DNA from: Mesobacillus jeotgali
Lineage (GTDB): Bacteria; Bacillota; Bacilli; Bacillales; Cytobacillaceae
Direction of reading: 5' to 3'
NCBI RefSeq assembly: GCF_031759225.1
Contig: NZ_CP134494.1
Location: forward strand, 2,106,501-2,170,500
DNA length: 64,000 bases
A model generated the notes under the pieces. It was not told the DNA's origin, made no database searches, and worked only from the letters and a program-made list of their open reading frames with translations. Shown here piece by piece: positions 53,604-62,014 of the stretch (within the stretch, counting starts at the first letter, position 1; the number at the start of each line of letters is the position of its first letter). The position numbers and the translations under genes are program-made.

Positions 53604-53901
53604 CTTTGCATTGAAACGAAAAGTTCATATTCCTTACCACACAATAAATGATGTATTAGTTGATTATTTTGACGCACCACAATGGATGCTAAGGATGCCT
53701 GGTACTTCATTTTCCCCATTAAATATTTTTGAGGGTAGTTTTAAATATGCGGATGAATGGTACTTCTTATCCTATGAACGTAGGGAACCACTAGTCATAA
53801 TTGAGTTGAATGGACATAAAAAGTATAAATATGTCATTTTTCAAATCCATAACCCAACTGATGTTGCCTCAGAACTAAGGAAACGTTTAAGAAATAATTA
53901 A
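53604..53901 (+). pseudogene. 3' part of the PH-like gene split by the transposon
   Basis: From the second CTTTGC the frame continues ALKRKVHIPYHTINDVLVDY, FDAPQWMLRMPGTSFSPLNI, FEGSFKYADEWYFLSYERRE, PLVIIELNGHKKYKYVIFQI, a compact beta-sandwich like bacterial PH/DUF1696-type domains. With the 5' part it makes about 120 residues. A TTG at 53611 is in frame but lacks a binding site, so the gene is presumably dead. Confidence 0.85.
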
Positions 53902-54206
53902 ATAAATCCCCAAATGTTCATCTTCTCTTATTGAACAAACTGGTGCTAATGTTGACGAAAAAAATCTATTTAAAAAATTGTTGGAGCCCTTCGTTATCTT
54001 GAGGCATTTTCAGTTGCGAATTTACTTACCAAATTGCCTACTAATACTACTGCGTAATACTATGTGAATAGCACATTAAATCATATTTTGCACTTAAAAA
54101 CCGCTCCCCTTAAAGTTTAAGAGGGGAGTTTTTTGTTTTATATAGGATAACAAGGAATAATGAATCTTTTGTAGATTCTTAGAGAAAACATCCAGGGGGT
54201 GGGTTA
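53902..54206. other. gene-free stretch between the split gene and the scar
   Basis: Contains a third copy of the CTTATTRAACAA repeat (53927-53953) and a terminator, CTCCCCTTAAA / TTTAAGAGGGGAG plus TTTTTT (54104-54135). Nothing else seen. Confidence 0.55.
54104..54135 (+). terminator. terminator
   Basis: CTCCCCTTAAA / TTTAAGAGGGGAG with one bulged base, followed by TTTTTT. Confidence 0.8.
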
Positions 54207-54423
54207 ATGACAGAATTCGTGTTAAAAAGTAAAACAGAAGCGTTTCTTTCTACATATCAATTATATGAAGACGATGAAATCCAGCAAATAGCTGCAGCAT
54301 CGCTTATGTATAGTTGAAGCTTTTGGAATAGAAAAAGGAATGAGAATTCTTGAAATTGGCTGTGGCCAGGGGGAAACAACCGTGGCTTTAGCTGATGCTG
54401 TAGGGAATGATGGGAAGGTGATC
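54207..54423 (+). pseudogene. truncated, frameshifted SAM methyltransferase
   Basis: ATG 54207 (CAGGGGGTGG upstream) reads MTEFVLKSKTEAFLSTYQLY, EDDEIQQIAAAS, then stops; the next frame continues LCIVEAFGIEKGMRILEIGC, GQGETTVALADAVGNDGKVIG, i.e. motif I (LEIGCGQGETT), and breaks off where motif II should follow. Both a frameshift near 54300 and a large C-terminal loss are present. Confidence 0.75.
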
Positions 54424-54536
54424 GGTAAACCAATTACGCCAGACCATATATGGACAATACCTTCCATTAATTCGGATGCTCCAATTTCTTTTATAGCTTT
54501 TTTAAAATAGGAGCTTCTTTCTTCTGCAGTATACAT
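54424..54536 (-). pseudogene. 5' fragment of a nucleotidyltransferase-like gene
   Basis: On the minus strand from 54536: MYTAEERSSYFKKAIKEIGA, SELMEGIVHIWSGVIG, which looks like the start of a small nucleotidyltransferase (GxxS/GVIG before an expected SDxD). It is cut at the same place where the methyltransferase ends, so the point near 54423-54430 is a recombination junction. Confidence 0.5.
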
Positions 54537-54626
54537 TTTTGAACTCGCTTGAATAATTTTTACTCATTTTAGCATAAATTCAAAGTCTTTTGTGCTTTTT
54601 TTGGCAAAAGGAGGAATTAGTATTTC

Positions 54627-54704
54627 ATGAGTAAATCAGCTGAGATAGGGAAAATATATTCTGTTATCAGTAAAAGGAGGTACTTTCAATGGCAAAAGTA
54701 TTAG
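54627..54704 (+). CDS. 25-residue leader-like ORF
   Basis: ATG 54627 has a very strong site (AAAAGGAGGAATTAG). It reads MSKSAEIGKIYSVISKRRYF then QWQKY and stops inside the start of the DJ-1-like gene, so ribosomes on it would cross that gene's own binding site. Leader peptide or remnant of a lost gene. Confidence 0.35.
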   Translation: MSKSAEIGKIYSVISKRRYFQWQKY

Positions 54705-55372
54705 CCGTTTTATCAAGTGGATACAAAGACGAGGAAAATAATTATGAAACAGGCTGGTGGGGTGAGGAATTATTCGCTCCTATGCAGCTTCTTGAAGAGG
54801 CAGGACATCAGGTTGACCTGGCATCGCCGCTTGGTGGCAAGCCGACGATCGATAAGATGAGTATTAGTAAAGAGTACGATCCAAATGGTACTTATAAAGA
54901 GCTTTACGAATCCGGAAAAGCTGATGATACGAGGAAGCTGTCAGATGTGAAGGCTGAAGACTACGATGTTGTGCTCGTAGTTGGTGGACATGGTGCGATG
55001 TATGATCTCGCGAAGAACGATGAATTGCATAGAATTATGAACGGTATTTACGATAGTGGTGGCATTGTCGCTGCGGAATGCCATGGGCCTGCACCGCTTG
55101 TTTTTGCAAAACGTCCGAATGGGGATAGCTTTATCGCAGGTAAAAAAGTGACTGGTTATCCAGATGAAATGGAACCAGATGGTCTATTGGAGATCCTGCC
55201 ATTCAGCCTCGAACAGGAAATGCGTAAAGTCAGCCAGTATGATCAAGGAGACCTCGAAAAGACAGGGCATGCTGTCTGGGCGGACGATCAGCTCGTGACA
55301 AGCCGGGATCCATTTTCATCAGAGTTAATGGGAAAAGAACTCGTCAAGGCTCTCGAGAAGAAGATCAAATAA
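54689..55372 (+). CDS. DJ-1/PfpI (Hsp31-like) class I glutamine-amidotransferase-fold protein
   Basis: 227 residues; AAAAGGAGG lies upstream. VLVVGGHGAMYDLAKND and the nucleophile elbow IVAAECHGPAPLVFA (Cys) with a following His are typical of the Hsp31/glyoxalase III and general-stress branch; a Glu from the ENNYETGWWGEEL region completes the triad. It probably acts on glyoxal/methylglyoxal or as a stress chaperone. Confidence 0.87.
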   Translation: MAKVLAVLSSGYKDEENNYETGWWGEELFAPMQLLEEAGHQVDLASPLGGKPTIDKMSISKEYDPNGTYKELYESGKADDTRKLSDVKAEDYDVVLVVGGHGAMYDLAKNDELHRIMNGIYDSGGIVAAECHGPAPLVFAKRPNGDSFIAGKKVTGYPDEMEPDGLLEILPFSLEQEMRKVSQYDQGDLEKTGHAVWADDQLVTSRDPFSSELMGKELVKALEKKIK

Positions 55373-55434
55373 ATTTCGATCATCAGGAGAAAATAACCCA
55401 AGTTGGTAAATATGTTAAGGAGAGTTGATTTGTA

Positions 55435-56193
55435 ATGGAAAATGGCAATAAAGTAGCGATTATCACAGGTGGAGGCAGCGGATTAGGTCAATCTACAGCA
55501 CTTCGACTAGCCGAAGAAAAAGTGAATATCGTTGTGGTTGATATCAGTGAAAAAGGCGGAAATGAAACAGTTGAGATGGTAAAAAAGCTCGGTGTGGAGG
55601 CTGTTTTCATCAAAGCTGATGTTTCGAAACAAGAAGAAGTTAAGAATTATGTCGACAAAACAGTTGAGCAATTCGGCAAAATTGACTACTTTTTTAATAA
55701 TGCCGGAATCTCTGGAAGCGGTTCGTATTTCCTCGAATCTTCCATTGAAGAAATTGAACAGATTGTCGGAATCAATCTTCTAGGAGCCCTTTACGGTGTC
55801 CGTTATGTAGCAGAGGTCATGCTGAAGAATGGCGGAGGTTCGATTGTGAACACCGCATCAAGTGCAGGCGTAATTGGTCAGGATTCAGTGGTTACCTATT
55901 CTGCTACAAAGCACGGGATTGTTGGCTTAACTAAGAGCATGGTCGCGGAGTATGGAAAAGATGGTCTCCGGGTGAACGCCATTGCCCCGGGTCCAACCGA
56001 GACGCCAATGGTAAAATCTTTTTACGAAGCAAATCCGGCAATGAAGGAAAATGCAACAAAAGGGATCCCGCAAAGACGCCTGGGTAAGCCAGAGGAAGTT
56101 GCTGAGCTGGTAACCTTCCTGCTAACTTCCAAAGCAGAGTATATTAATGGAGAAGTCATCCGGATCGATGGCGGGTTTACCAATACTAAATAA
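55435..56193 (+). CDS. short-chain dehydrogenase/reductase
   Basis: 252 residues; AAGGAGAG lies upstream. Classical SDR: TGGGSGLGQS (cofactor loop), VVVDIS (Asp favouring NAD), NNAGISG, active Ser in NTASSAG, YSATKHG (Tyr/Lys) and APGPTETPM. Substrate unknown. It lies 62 bp after the DJ-1-like gene without a terminator, so the pair may be an aldehyde/stress operon. Confidence 0.9.
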   Translation: MENGNKVAIITGGGSGLGQSTALRLAEEKVNIVVVDISEKGGNETVEMVKKLGVEAVFIKADVSKQEEVKNYVDKTVEQFGKIDYFFNNAGISGSGSYFLESSIEEIEQIVGINLLGALYGVRYVAEVMLKNGGGSIVNTASSAGVIGQDSVVTYSATKHGIVGLTKSMVAEYGKDGLRVNAIAPGPTETPMVKSFYEANPAMKENATKGIPQRRLGKPEEVAELVTFLLTSKAEYINGEVIRIDGGFTNTK

Positions 56194-56267
56194 CAGTGAG
56201 GATGGGGTAAGGGAGAAACTTACCCCGGCTATTTATAAAAACTAAATTCACTTGATATGGGTTAATC

Positions 56268-56708
56268 CTACCATCTATAAACATTATCACATGTATTAGC
56301 GATTGGTTCATAATAACAATGCTGTTTATATTGTCCTGCGAAAGGTTGATTGTACCATGTAGGAGGACAAGGAGCATATGGATTGAAATACCAAAGTGCA
56401 TACTTGGAGGGCTGTTGTCTCCAATAATCCAATGTTTGTTTTGCCAGCCTCTTTTCTTTACTTCTTGCTCTGTTATAAAAAACATTCCCCTTTTGAACGG
56501 CCTCGAATGAGTAATTTCCCCCTTGAACTTGAAAAATCACGTCTCTAACAGATCTTAAATCTTTGAAATCCAGACAATTCGCTTTCAGTCGATTTACAAC
56601 TACATTCCCAACCATAAGCATTCCCAGCGGACCTTCACCTTCCGCTTCAGCCCTCATCATCCTGGCAATCAATGCAACGTCACTGTCGACATATTTTACC
56701 CTTGGCAT
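56268..56708 (-). CDS. cwlJ: CwlJ-type spore cortex-lytic enzyme
   Basis: 146 residues from the ATG at 56708 (AGAGGTG upstream; the GTG at 56717 lies in that site). DVALIARMMRAEAEGEGPLGMLMVGNVVVNRL is the SleB/CwlJ catalytic start with the catalytic Glu; CLDFKDLRSVRDVIFQ, WYFNPYAPCPPTWYNQPFAGQYKQHCYYEP and TCDNVY follow CwlJ to its end. It degrades spore cortex on germination, at the coat-cortex boundary. No signal peptide, as in CwlJ. The usual partner gerQ is not adjacent. Confidence 0.92.
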   Translation of the reverse strand: MPRVKYVDSDVALIARMMRAEAEGEGPLGMLMVGNVVVNRLKANCLDFKDLRSVRDVIFQVQGGNYSFEAVQKGNVFYNRARSKEKRLAKQTLDYWRQQPSKYALWYFNPYAPCPPTWYNQPFAGQYKQHCYYEPIANTCDNVYRW

Positions 56709-56933
56709 TTTTATCACCTCTATAAAAATTGTATTAAAAGCAGCTTGTCATAATGTTAAGAGGTTACGAATAGCGTGAGATAAACATTAGAGGGAGTGGG
56801 ACAAATTCGGTTTGCACCATTTTGGTTTAGCTATGCTGAACCCAAAACTTAAGGGGCCCTGTCTGCGGGGGACATCGTTAAGAAGTTATAAAAAGAAGGC
56901 ATGTTACCGTAAGAGAGAAGAAACACGAATGAC

Positions 56934-57141
56934 GGTCACAAGAAGCTTGAACTTGTGCCCGAGCAAGCGGAGAATCCCTGAGTTGGGTCACAAGAAAGCC
57001 GAACTTGTGCCCGAGCAAGCGGGGAATCCCTGAGTTGGGTCACAAGAAAGCCGAACTTGTGCCCGAGCAAGCGGAGAATCCCTGAGTGCGGTCACAAGGA
57101 GCAAGATGCCCGTATGAAAGAGGGAATCCACACATTGGGGT
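56934..57141. repeat. 52-bp tandem array, four units
   Basis: GGTCACAAG starts units at 56934, 56986, 57038 and 57090, exactly 52 bp apart; the last is degenerate. CACAAG and CTTGTG form a hairpin around AAAGCCGAA. On the complementary strand the loop reads GTTCGGCTTTCTTG, recalling the core of the 40629 array. It accounts for most of the gap 56709-57174. Confidence 0.85.
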
Positions 57142-57174
57142 CAAGTACTTATACAATCTGAGATAAAATGTGCA

Positions 57175-57900
57175 TCAATCGATCCCTTCATCTTTAAAAA
57201 GTGCCGGGTTGGCGGTGGTATTTAAACTTTGGGTGGACGCCCACAGGTTTCCGAGGAACCTTGGCATCATTTGCTGAGATGGAAGGAACCCATATCTTGA
57301 AAAATAGACAAAGAGTTTCAAATAATTACGTGCATTGCCAGGAAGGTGAATTTCTTTAGCATAAAACTCGTTTTCTGTCACTGTTGCAAAGGATCTGGTC
57401 TCGAAGCCTGAGACAAAGCGAGTTTTCTCACCCTTGTACTCATTCTCGATAAAATGGATCTTCTTGATAATCGTCGGATCGTCACTTCCATCGTAATTGG
57501 CTATTCTTGCCTGCATGAAAGCTGAAACAGAATCCAGCTCAGTTACGAGTGAGAGGACATGCCCATACGCTTTATCATGTCCTTCATAAATTGGCTTGAT
57601 ATTTAACATTTCCATTATATCAATTAACTTAAGTGGCTCATCTTTTAAATATGGAGGCCTGAAAATCTGCCTTGAGAGCTTCAATTGGTCCAGCGAGCAA
57701 CACTCGAATGAGGTAAAGAAGTACCATTGCCCCTTATCATCGAGACTAATATCATAGGTTTTATCATTATCTTCCAAAATATAATCCTTAAAGCGATTCT
57801 CTTTATCGAAGCTAAAATCACGTTCAGATTCATTACTTGGAATGAAGCCAAAAGGAGGTTCAATCGGGACGGCAATTTCAGAGAAAAATTTATTTTTCAT
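57175..57900 (-). CDS. conserved-looking protein, unknown
   Basis: 241 residues from the ATG at 57900 (AAGGTG upstream, 8 bases); the frame extends to 57948. Soluble, acidic N-terminal half (SNESERDFSFDKENRF), beta-like middle (TYDISLDDKGQWYFFTSFECC) and a mixed C-terminal half (VTENEFYAKEIHLPGNARNYLKLFVYFSRYG). No motif recognised. Confidence 0.6.
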   Translation of the reverse strand: MKNKFFSEIAVPIEPPFGFIPSNESERDFSFDKENRFKDYILEDNDKTYDISLDDKGQWYFFTSFECCSLDQLKLSRQIFRPPYLKDEPLKLIDIMEMLNIKPIYEGHDKAYGHVLSLVTELDSVSAFMQARIANYDGSDDPTIIKKIHFIENEYKGEKTRFVSGFETRSFATVTENEFYAKEIHLPGNARNYLKLFVYFSRYGFLPSQQMMPRFLGNLWASTQSLNTTANPALFKDEGID

Positions 57901-58131
57901 ATAATAACACACCTTTATTAAAATCAAAGATACATACAGATTACCCATTATTATTTAAATGAACACTTGGAAAGTGGTGATATGCCTGATTCACGACTGA
58001 ATAGAGGAAAGCAGCAGCCAAAAGGAGGATTTGATTATCCTGGTGCTTGATGATTAATAATAAATGCAGGAGGATTCTAACCTGACAATGCAGAAAATTT
58101 ATATAGACCATTTACAAGGAGTGAAGAATTT

Positions 58132-58509
58132 ATGATAAATAAAATCGGTCAAATCATGCTGTATGTGAATGATCAGGATGCTGCTGTGAAGTTCTGGACT
58201 GACAAACTGGGTTTTGTTGTTAATGCAGAAGAAGATAATGGGCAGGGTATGAGATGGATTGAAATTTCTCCAAGTAAAGAGTCAGAAACAAGCATTGTAC
58301 TGCATAATAAAGAATTCGTTGCGAAAATGTCGCCTGGAGTCAATCTTGGTACACCTTCATTAATGTTTTACTCTGAGAATCTTGAAGAATTCCGCAGCGA
58401 TTTATCAAATAAAAACGTGTTTGTCGGTGAAATTGTAAACATGCCTTCAGGCAGGGTATTTAATTTTGCTGATGATGAAGAAAATTACTTTGCTGTTATG
58501 GAAAAATAA
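58132..58509 (+). CDS. VOC-family (glyoxalase/bleomycin-resistance-like) protein
   Basis: 125 residues; AAGGAGTG lies upstream. IGQIMLYVNDQDAAVKFWTDKLGF is the classic VOC opening, and the second half ends PSGRVFNFADDEENYFAVME. The first-strand metal His of glyoxalases is replaced by Gln/Met, so a binding or resistance role is as likely as catalysis. Confidence 0.87.
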   Translation: MINKIGQIMLYVNDQDAAVKFWTDKLGFVVNAEEDNGQGMRWIEISPSKESETSIVLHNKEFVAKMSPGVNLGTPSLMFYSENLEEFRSDLSNKNVFVGEIVNMPSGRVFNFADDEENYFAVMEK

Positions 58510-58519
58510 AACCTTGAGG

Positions 58520-58546
58520 CCGCTTTTTAACATAAAGCGGTTTTTT
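58520..58546 (+). terminator. terminator
   Basis: CCGCTTT / AAAGCGG 7-bp stem, then TTTTTT. Confidence 0.85.
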
Positions 58547-58690
58547 ATTTTGCCGTGTTTATACCTAAGGTTTTAGAAGGTAAAAATTATTGGAAAAAGA
58601 AGGGATGTGTCATCTTTTATCGAATTTTTCAGCGTAAGGTATTGGACATTAAAAATGAGTATGGTGATTCCATACTCAAATTCAATACTA

Positions 58691-59011
58691 TTAAAGAAAG
58701 TAGTCCTTGTACATAAAAAATGTGGATATTACTGATCCAATTAAATAAACAACCGATGCGTAAAATGCATATGAGGGTGAAAACTTTTCCGGAGATTGGT
58801 TCATTTTAATCCCTGTTTCACCTTGAACGTGCATATCAATACTTCGGCTTGTGAATCCGCCTGATGAACTAAAGTAGTAAATAAGGAATGTGCTGGCCAG
58901 TGCTACGAAAACTGAAACATCTATAAAGCTGTAATCGATTATTAATGTTACTCCGAAGTTGATTAATCCGATGATTAGTAAAGTAGCTATAAAACTTATT
59001 GTTTTACCGAT
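58691..59011 (-). CDS. three-span membrane protein with apparent ATC start
   Basis: 106 codons on the minus strand: xGKTISFIATLLIIGLINFG, VTLIIDYSFIDVSVFVALAS, TFLIYYFSSSGGFTSRSIDM, then a soluble loop and a last span (YASVVYLIGSVISTFFMYK). AAAAGGGGG sits 8 bases before ATC (59011-59009). No ATG, GTG or TTG is in frame before the middle of the protein. It fills the gap 58547-59183 and would be missed by standard start rules. Family unknown. Confidence 0.5.
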   Translation of the reverse strand: MGKTISFIATLLIIGLINFGVTLIIDYSFIDVSVFVALASTFLIYYFSSSGGFTSRSIDMHVQGETGIKMNQSPEKFSPSYAFYASVVYLIGSVISTFFMYKDYFL

Positions 59012-59183
59012 GGTGATTACCCCCTTTTAAGTTGTTACGCATGGTAAAGGAAAAAGGTTTCATTTTTTTGTCAATTCAGGGGGGATTCCCTAAAAGTTGT
59101 TTCAGAGGAGGCGGAACCATTAGTAAATTAAAGCACCTATAATCCGATCATAGAAACATAGAATCGAGTTCAATTATATACGA

Positions 59184-59771
59184 ATGGATACGAAGGGAGA
59201 GTTTGTACTGAGAAGGCTAGTGATTATAACGGTAGGTAAAACACACAGCGGAAAAACCACCTTCGCACGTGCTCTAGAGAAAGAGTTGCAGAACTCTATG
59301 GTAATTGACCAGGACAATCACGCGGAATTCATCAATTCATATTATAAGGCCTTACAACCAACACAGGGACCCAATACTCTAAAGCACGCTATATACAAGC
59401 TGGTCGTCCATTATGCAATAGAGCAAACAAATTACCATCTTATTATATGCAACACAAATCGTAGTCGAATAGACAGGTCTTTTCTTTTTGAAGAACTATT
59501 TCCCAAAGATGATTTTATACAGATCATTGTTCATTTTGATATTCCATACGAAGTTCTTCAAGGTCGAGTTACTGAAAGCCAGCGCAGTACTAATATCTTC
59601 AGGGGAGCTTATTCCAATTTTGTAGAGGTGTTGCAAAAACAGCAGACTGACTCCTTAAAGGATGATGTAATGGATCCGGTAGAGGATGAAGCAGATCACT
59701 TATTTGTGATAACGGACAACACACAATGTGAATCTGTTATTCTAGAAATTTTACAGATAGCCCGACAGTAA
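59184..59771 (+). CDS. P-loop kinase (AAA_33/zeta-like)
   Basis: 195 residues from ATG 59184, which lacks a binding site. AAGGGAGAG (59193-59201) instead points at CTG 59208 or, less well, GTG 59220 (giving MIITVGKTHSGK). Walker A is VGKTHSGKTTFARAL; MVIDQDNHAEFI, LIICNTNRSRIDRSF and VHFDIPYEVLQGRVTESQRSTNIFRG fit the small-molecule/polynucleotide kinase fold. Substrate unknown. Confidence 0.75.
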   Translation: MDTKGEFVLRRLVIITVGKTHSGKTTFARALEKELQNSMVIDQDNHAEFINSYYKALQPTQGPNTLKHAIYKLVVHYAIEQTNYHLIICNTNRSRIDRSFLFEELFPKDDFIQIIVHFDIPYEVLQGRVTESQRSTNIFRGAYSNFVEVLQKQQTDSLKDDVMDPVEDEADHLFVITDNTQCESVILEILQIARQ

Positions 59772-59804
59772 TTTGTTCGGGCTAGTCTCATTGGGGGATT
59801 TCAC

Positions 59805-60287
59805 ATTAAAAAGCTAGTCATTCTCTTTGTTCTCTTATTGCTTTCAGCCTGTGGACCTAGATTAGATGAAAATGCTCAATTAGCAAAAGAATATTTAAAG
59901 GATCAAGGGTACTCGATTAAGTCATACGAGGGTAAATATTCTCATATCATCGAAAGGGAACAATTAGTTCATAAGCCGGAAATATCAGTTTGGGCCGTAC
60001 AAACAGTAGAGCCTGATGCCTATATTGGAAAGGAAATAACACAAGAGAGATTCATTGTAAAAAATCATCCTCTTAGTAAAATATACGGCCCACAGAAAAG
60101 TTTTTCCTATAAGGTATCAGTCAGTGTTTTCATGTTTAATGGGAAAATAATTGGCGGTATATCTTTCCCGGTGGGGAATGGGATCGCAGGCTCACCCTAT
60201 TCACTTGATGGCAAAACTGCTGAAGAGGTTATAGAAATGGACTATGCAGAATGGAATAAACAATGGAATGAGAAATATGGGTATTAA
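59805..60287 (+). CDS. lipoprotein with apparent ATT start
   Basis: Codons from ATT 59805 give xKKLVILFVLLLLSACGPRL, a complete lipoprotein signal with lipobox LSAC; GGGGG lies 7 bases upstream (59793-59797). The first canonical start, TTG 59838, would remove the signal peptide's charged and hydrophobic parts. 160 residues in all; mature part LAKEYLKDQGYSIKSYEGKY ... GGISFPVGNGIAGSPYSLDG, of no recognised family. Confidence 0.65.
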   Translation: MKKLVILFVLLLLSACGPRLDENAQLAKEYLKDQGYSIKSYEGKYSHIIEREQLVHKPEISVWAVQTVEPDAYIGKEITQERFIVKNHPLSKIYGPQKSFSYKVSVSVFMFNGKIIGGISFPVGNGIAGSPYSLDGKTAEEVIEMDYAEWNKQWNEKYGY

Positions 60288-60295
60288 GTCTTTTT

Positions 60296-60323
60296 AGTGC
60301 TGCTCGATCTAAGCAGTACTTTT
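60296..60323 (+). terminator. terminator
   Basis: AGTGCTGCT / AGCAGTACT with one G-U pair, then TTTT. Confidence 0.7.
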
Positions 60324-60381
60324 GATAAAGTACTCTTAAATAAAGAGGATGACTAAAAACTATCTTAAAAGGGGGCAATGG

Positions 60382-60843
60382 ATGAAAAGAGTAGCTTTAC
60401 TGGTTTTCATTTTTATATTTGTCTTGACTGGCTGCACGATTACAAGGGATTACTATCAGGTGTTTAAAGGTAAAAGTGATCACTGGTCCGCTGTACTGAT
60501 CCAGAAAGGCAAGGTCGAATACAGAGATCATGACAAATTCGAAAACCATTATGAAATGAAATATGAACGAAACCATACTTTAAAGCTGCAGTATATTGGC
60601 AATGAACTGGATTTAGGGCGCACAGTGGAATACTCATATGATTATGGCAGCTCAGTTCGAGAAGTATTAGAAGGAGAGCCGATTGCTGTTGATGAAGTCT
60701 TCACATCATCGAGTTCCAGTGAAGGCACCAGCCATATTCCTAAAGACTCTAATTATAAACCACTCGATAATAAGGATACTATATTTGAAGTAATCATTAA
60801 GTGGAATGGTAAAGAGGAAAAAATTAAGTTAAAAGGTGAGTGA
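60382..60843 (+). CDS. lipoprotein, unknown
   Basis: 153 residues from ATG 60382 (AAAAGGGGGCA upstream); the ATG at 60349 lies before that site. Signal KRVALLVFIFIFVLTGC with lipidated Cys at about 18. The mature part is strand-rich (WSAVLIQKGKVEYRDHDKFE, YEMKYERNHTLKLQYIGNEL) with a Ser-rich middle. No family recognised. Confidence 0.7.
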   Translation: MKRVALLVFIFIFVLTGCTITRDYYQVFKGKSDHWSAVLIQKGKVEYRDHDKFENHYEMKYERNHTLKLQYIGNELDLGRTVEYSYDYGSSVREVLEGEPIAVDEVFTSSSSSEGTSHIPKDSNYKPLDNKDTIFEVIIKWNGKEEKIKLKGE

Positions 60844-60933
60844 ACGCACGTTGCTTTAATTAAGAAGTTACAGGCAGCCTTTTTACAATAATGAAGAATG
60901 AATACATTAACGTTGGCTTGGGAATAAGTACGA

Positions 60934-60970
60934 CAAAAAAGCTATTACGATAGAAAAACTCGTAATAGCT
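60934..60970. terminator. bidirectional terminator
   Basis: AGCTATTACG / CGTAATAGCT 10-bp stem, with an A-rich left flank giving TTTTTT on the minus strand. Confidence 0.8.
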
Positions 60971-60985
60971 TCCCTTATAGGCTAT

Positions 60986-61834
60986 TTATTTTCCTTTATA
61001 CCCAAAATTCATCTGTTGGTAGCGGCCTTTGATAATTTGGTAGATGCCGTATAAGATCAGGCCGGCTGCCATGATCGCTAATAAAAATTGGCCAAATGGC
61101 TGGTTTGCCAGTTCTGTTAATGCACCGCCCAGCCCTTTTGACTCGTTTGGGTTATGTGTGTATGCAGTGCGAATGAAGAAGAACCCAACCATACTTAAAA
61201 CGATGCCCCTGGAAATGAGCCCGATTTTTCCGGAAATGCGGGTTATTTTGCGTTCTTTATCATTCATTTCATACGTCTTGAATTGTGTCATGAACTTTTC
61301 TTTTGCACCTTTATAAAGTTCATAAACACCATATCCAATTATAACTCCGCCTACTATTCCGACCAGCCAAACTCCGAATGGCTGCTCCATCAACTTGGCC
61401 GAAATCGTTTTCTCTGAATTATCGCCACCTGCTGAACCGGTGTTGCTGGCTAATTTAATCGCTCCGAAAGCTAAATTACTATAAATCAGCGCGCTGATGA
61501 AATAGCCTGCTCTTTTAACCAATCCCTTGGCATCTGTCCCTTCATCTTCAGGATCCTTAATTGCTTTTATAAAATCCCAAAGAATATAACCGATTAGCCC
61601 AATGCCGATGAACCACAAGGCAATTTCACCGAAGGGCAATGTGGCGAGTGATTGAAGAGCTCCTGATGTTCCGGTCGTATCACCGCTAGGTCCGAATGCA
61701 GCTAAGGCTGCGAGCACTCCAACCATACCGTAAACAAGGCCTTTGGCAATGTAGCCAAAACGAGCAAACCGCCTTACCCACGGTTTAGCTTCCCTCAATT
61801 TATTTCTGACTTCTATCGTTGATTGTGAATTCAT
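60986..61834 (-). CDS. DUF1206 membrane protein
   Basis: 282 residues with six spans in three similar two-span units: GYIAKGLVYGMVGVLAALAAF, GYFISALIYSNLAFGAIKLA and GLISRGIVLSMVGFFFIRTA each followed by a PFG...W/L span (LPFGEIALWFIGIGLIGYILWD, QPFGVWLVGIVGGVIIGYGVYE, QPFGQFLLAIMAAGLILYGIYQ). That triple repeat defines DUF1206. Function unknown in the family. AGAGGAAGTG lies upstream. Confidence 0.88.
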   Translation of the reverse strand: MNSQSTIEVRNKLREAKPWVRRFARFGYIAKGLVYGMVGVLAALAAFGPSGDTTGTSGALQSLATLPFGEIALWFIGIGLIGYILWDFIKAIKDPEDEGTDAKGLVKRAGYFISALIYSNLAFGAIKLASNTGSAGGDNSEKTISAKLMEQPFGVWLVGIVGGVIIGYGVYELYKGAKEKFMTQFKTYEMNDKERKITRISGKIGLISRGIVLSMVGFFFIRTAYTHNPNESKGLGGALTELANQPFGQFLLAIMAAGLILYGIYQIIKGRYQQMNFGYKGK

Positions 61835-62014
61835 GGTTTGTACACTTCCTCTATGATTCTCTTTAATAGGATGTTCCCCTTTTACCTAAAAAAGAAACCA
61901 CTGGCCGTATCTAGACTGATAACCTTGTTGTGTACCTGTCCAAACAGAATGGTTTCAACACTCTCCATTGCGGGAAAAATAAAAGATAGCTTTTCACTAT
62001 AGGAGGTTAGCAAT

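Noticed and set aside
59208..59210. CTG as start of the P-loop kinase, counted with the ATC/ATT cases
   Set aside because: Spacing to AAGGGAGAG is good, but GTG 59220 with AGAAGG is a workable canonical choice, so it is not solid evidence.
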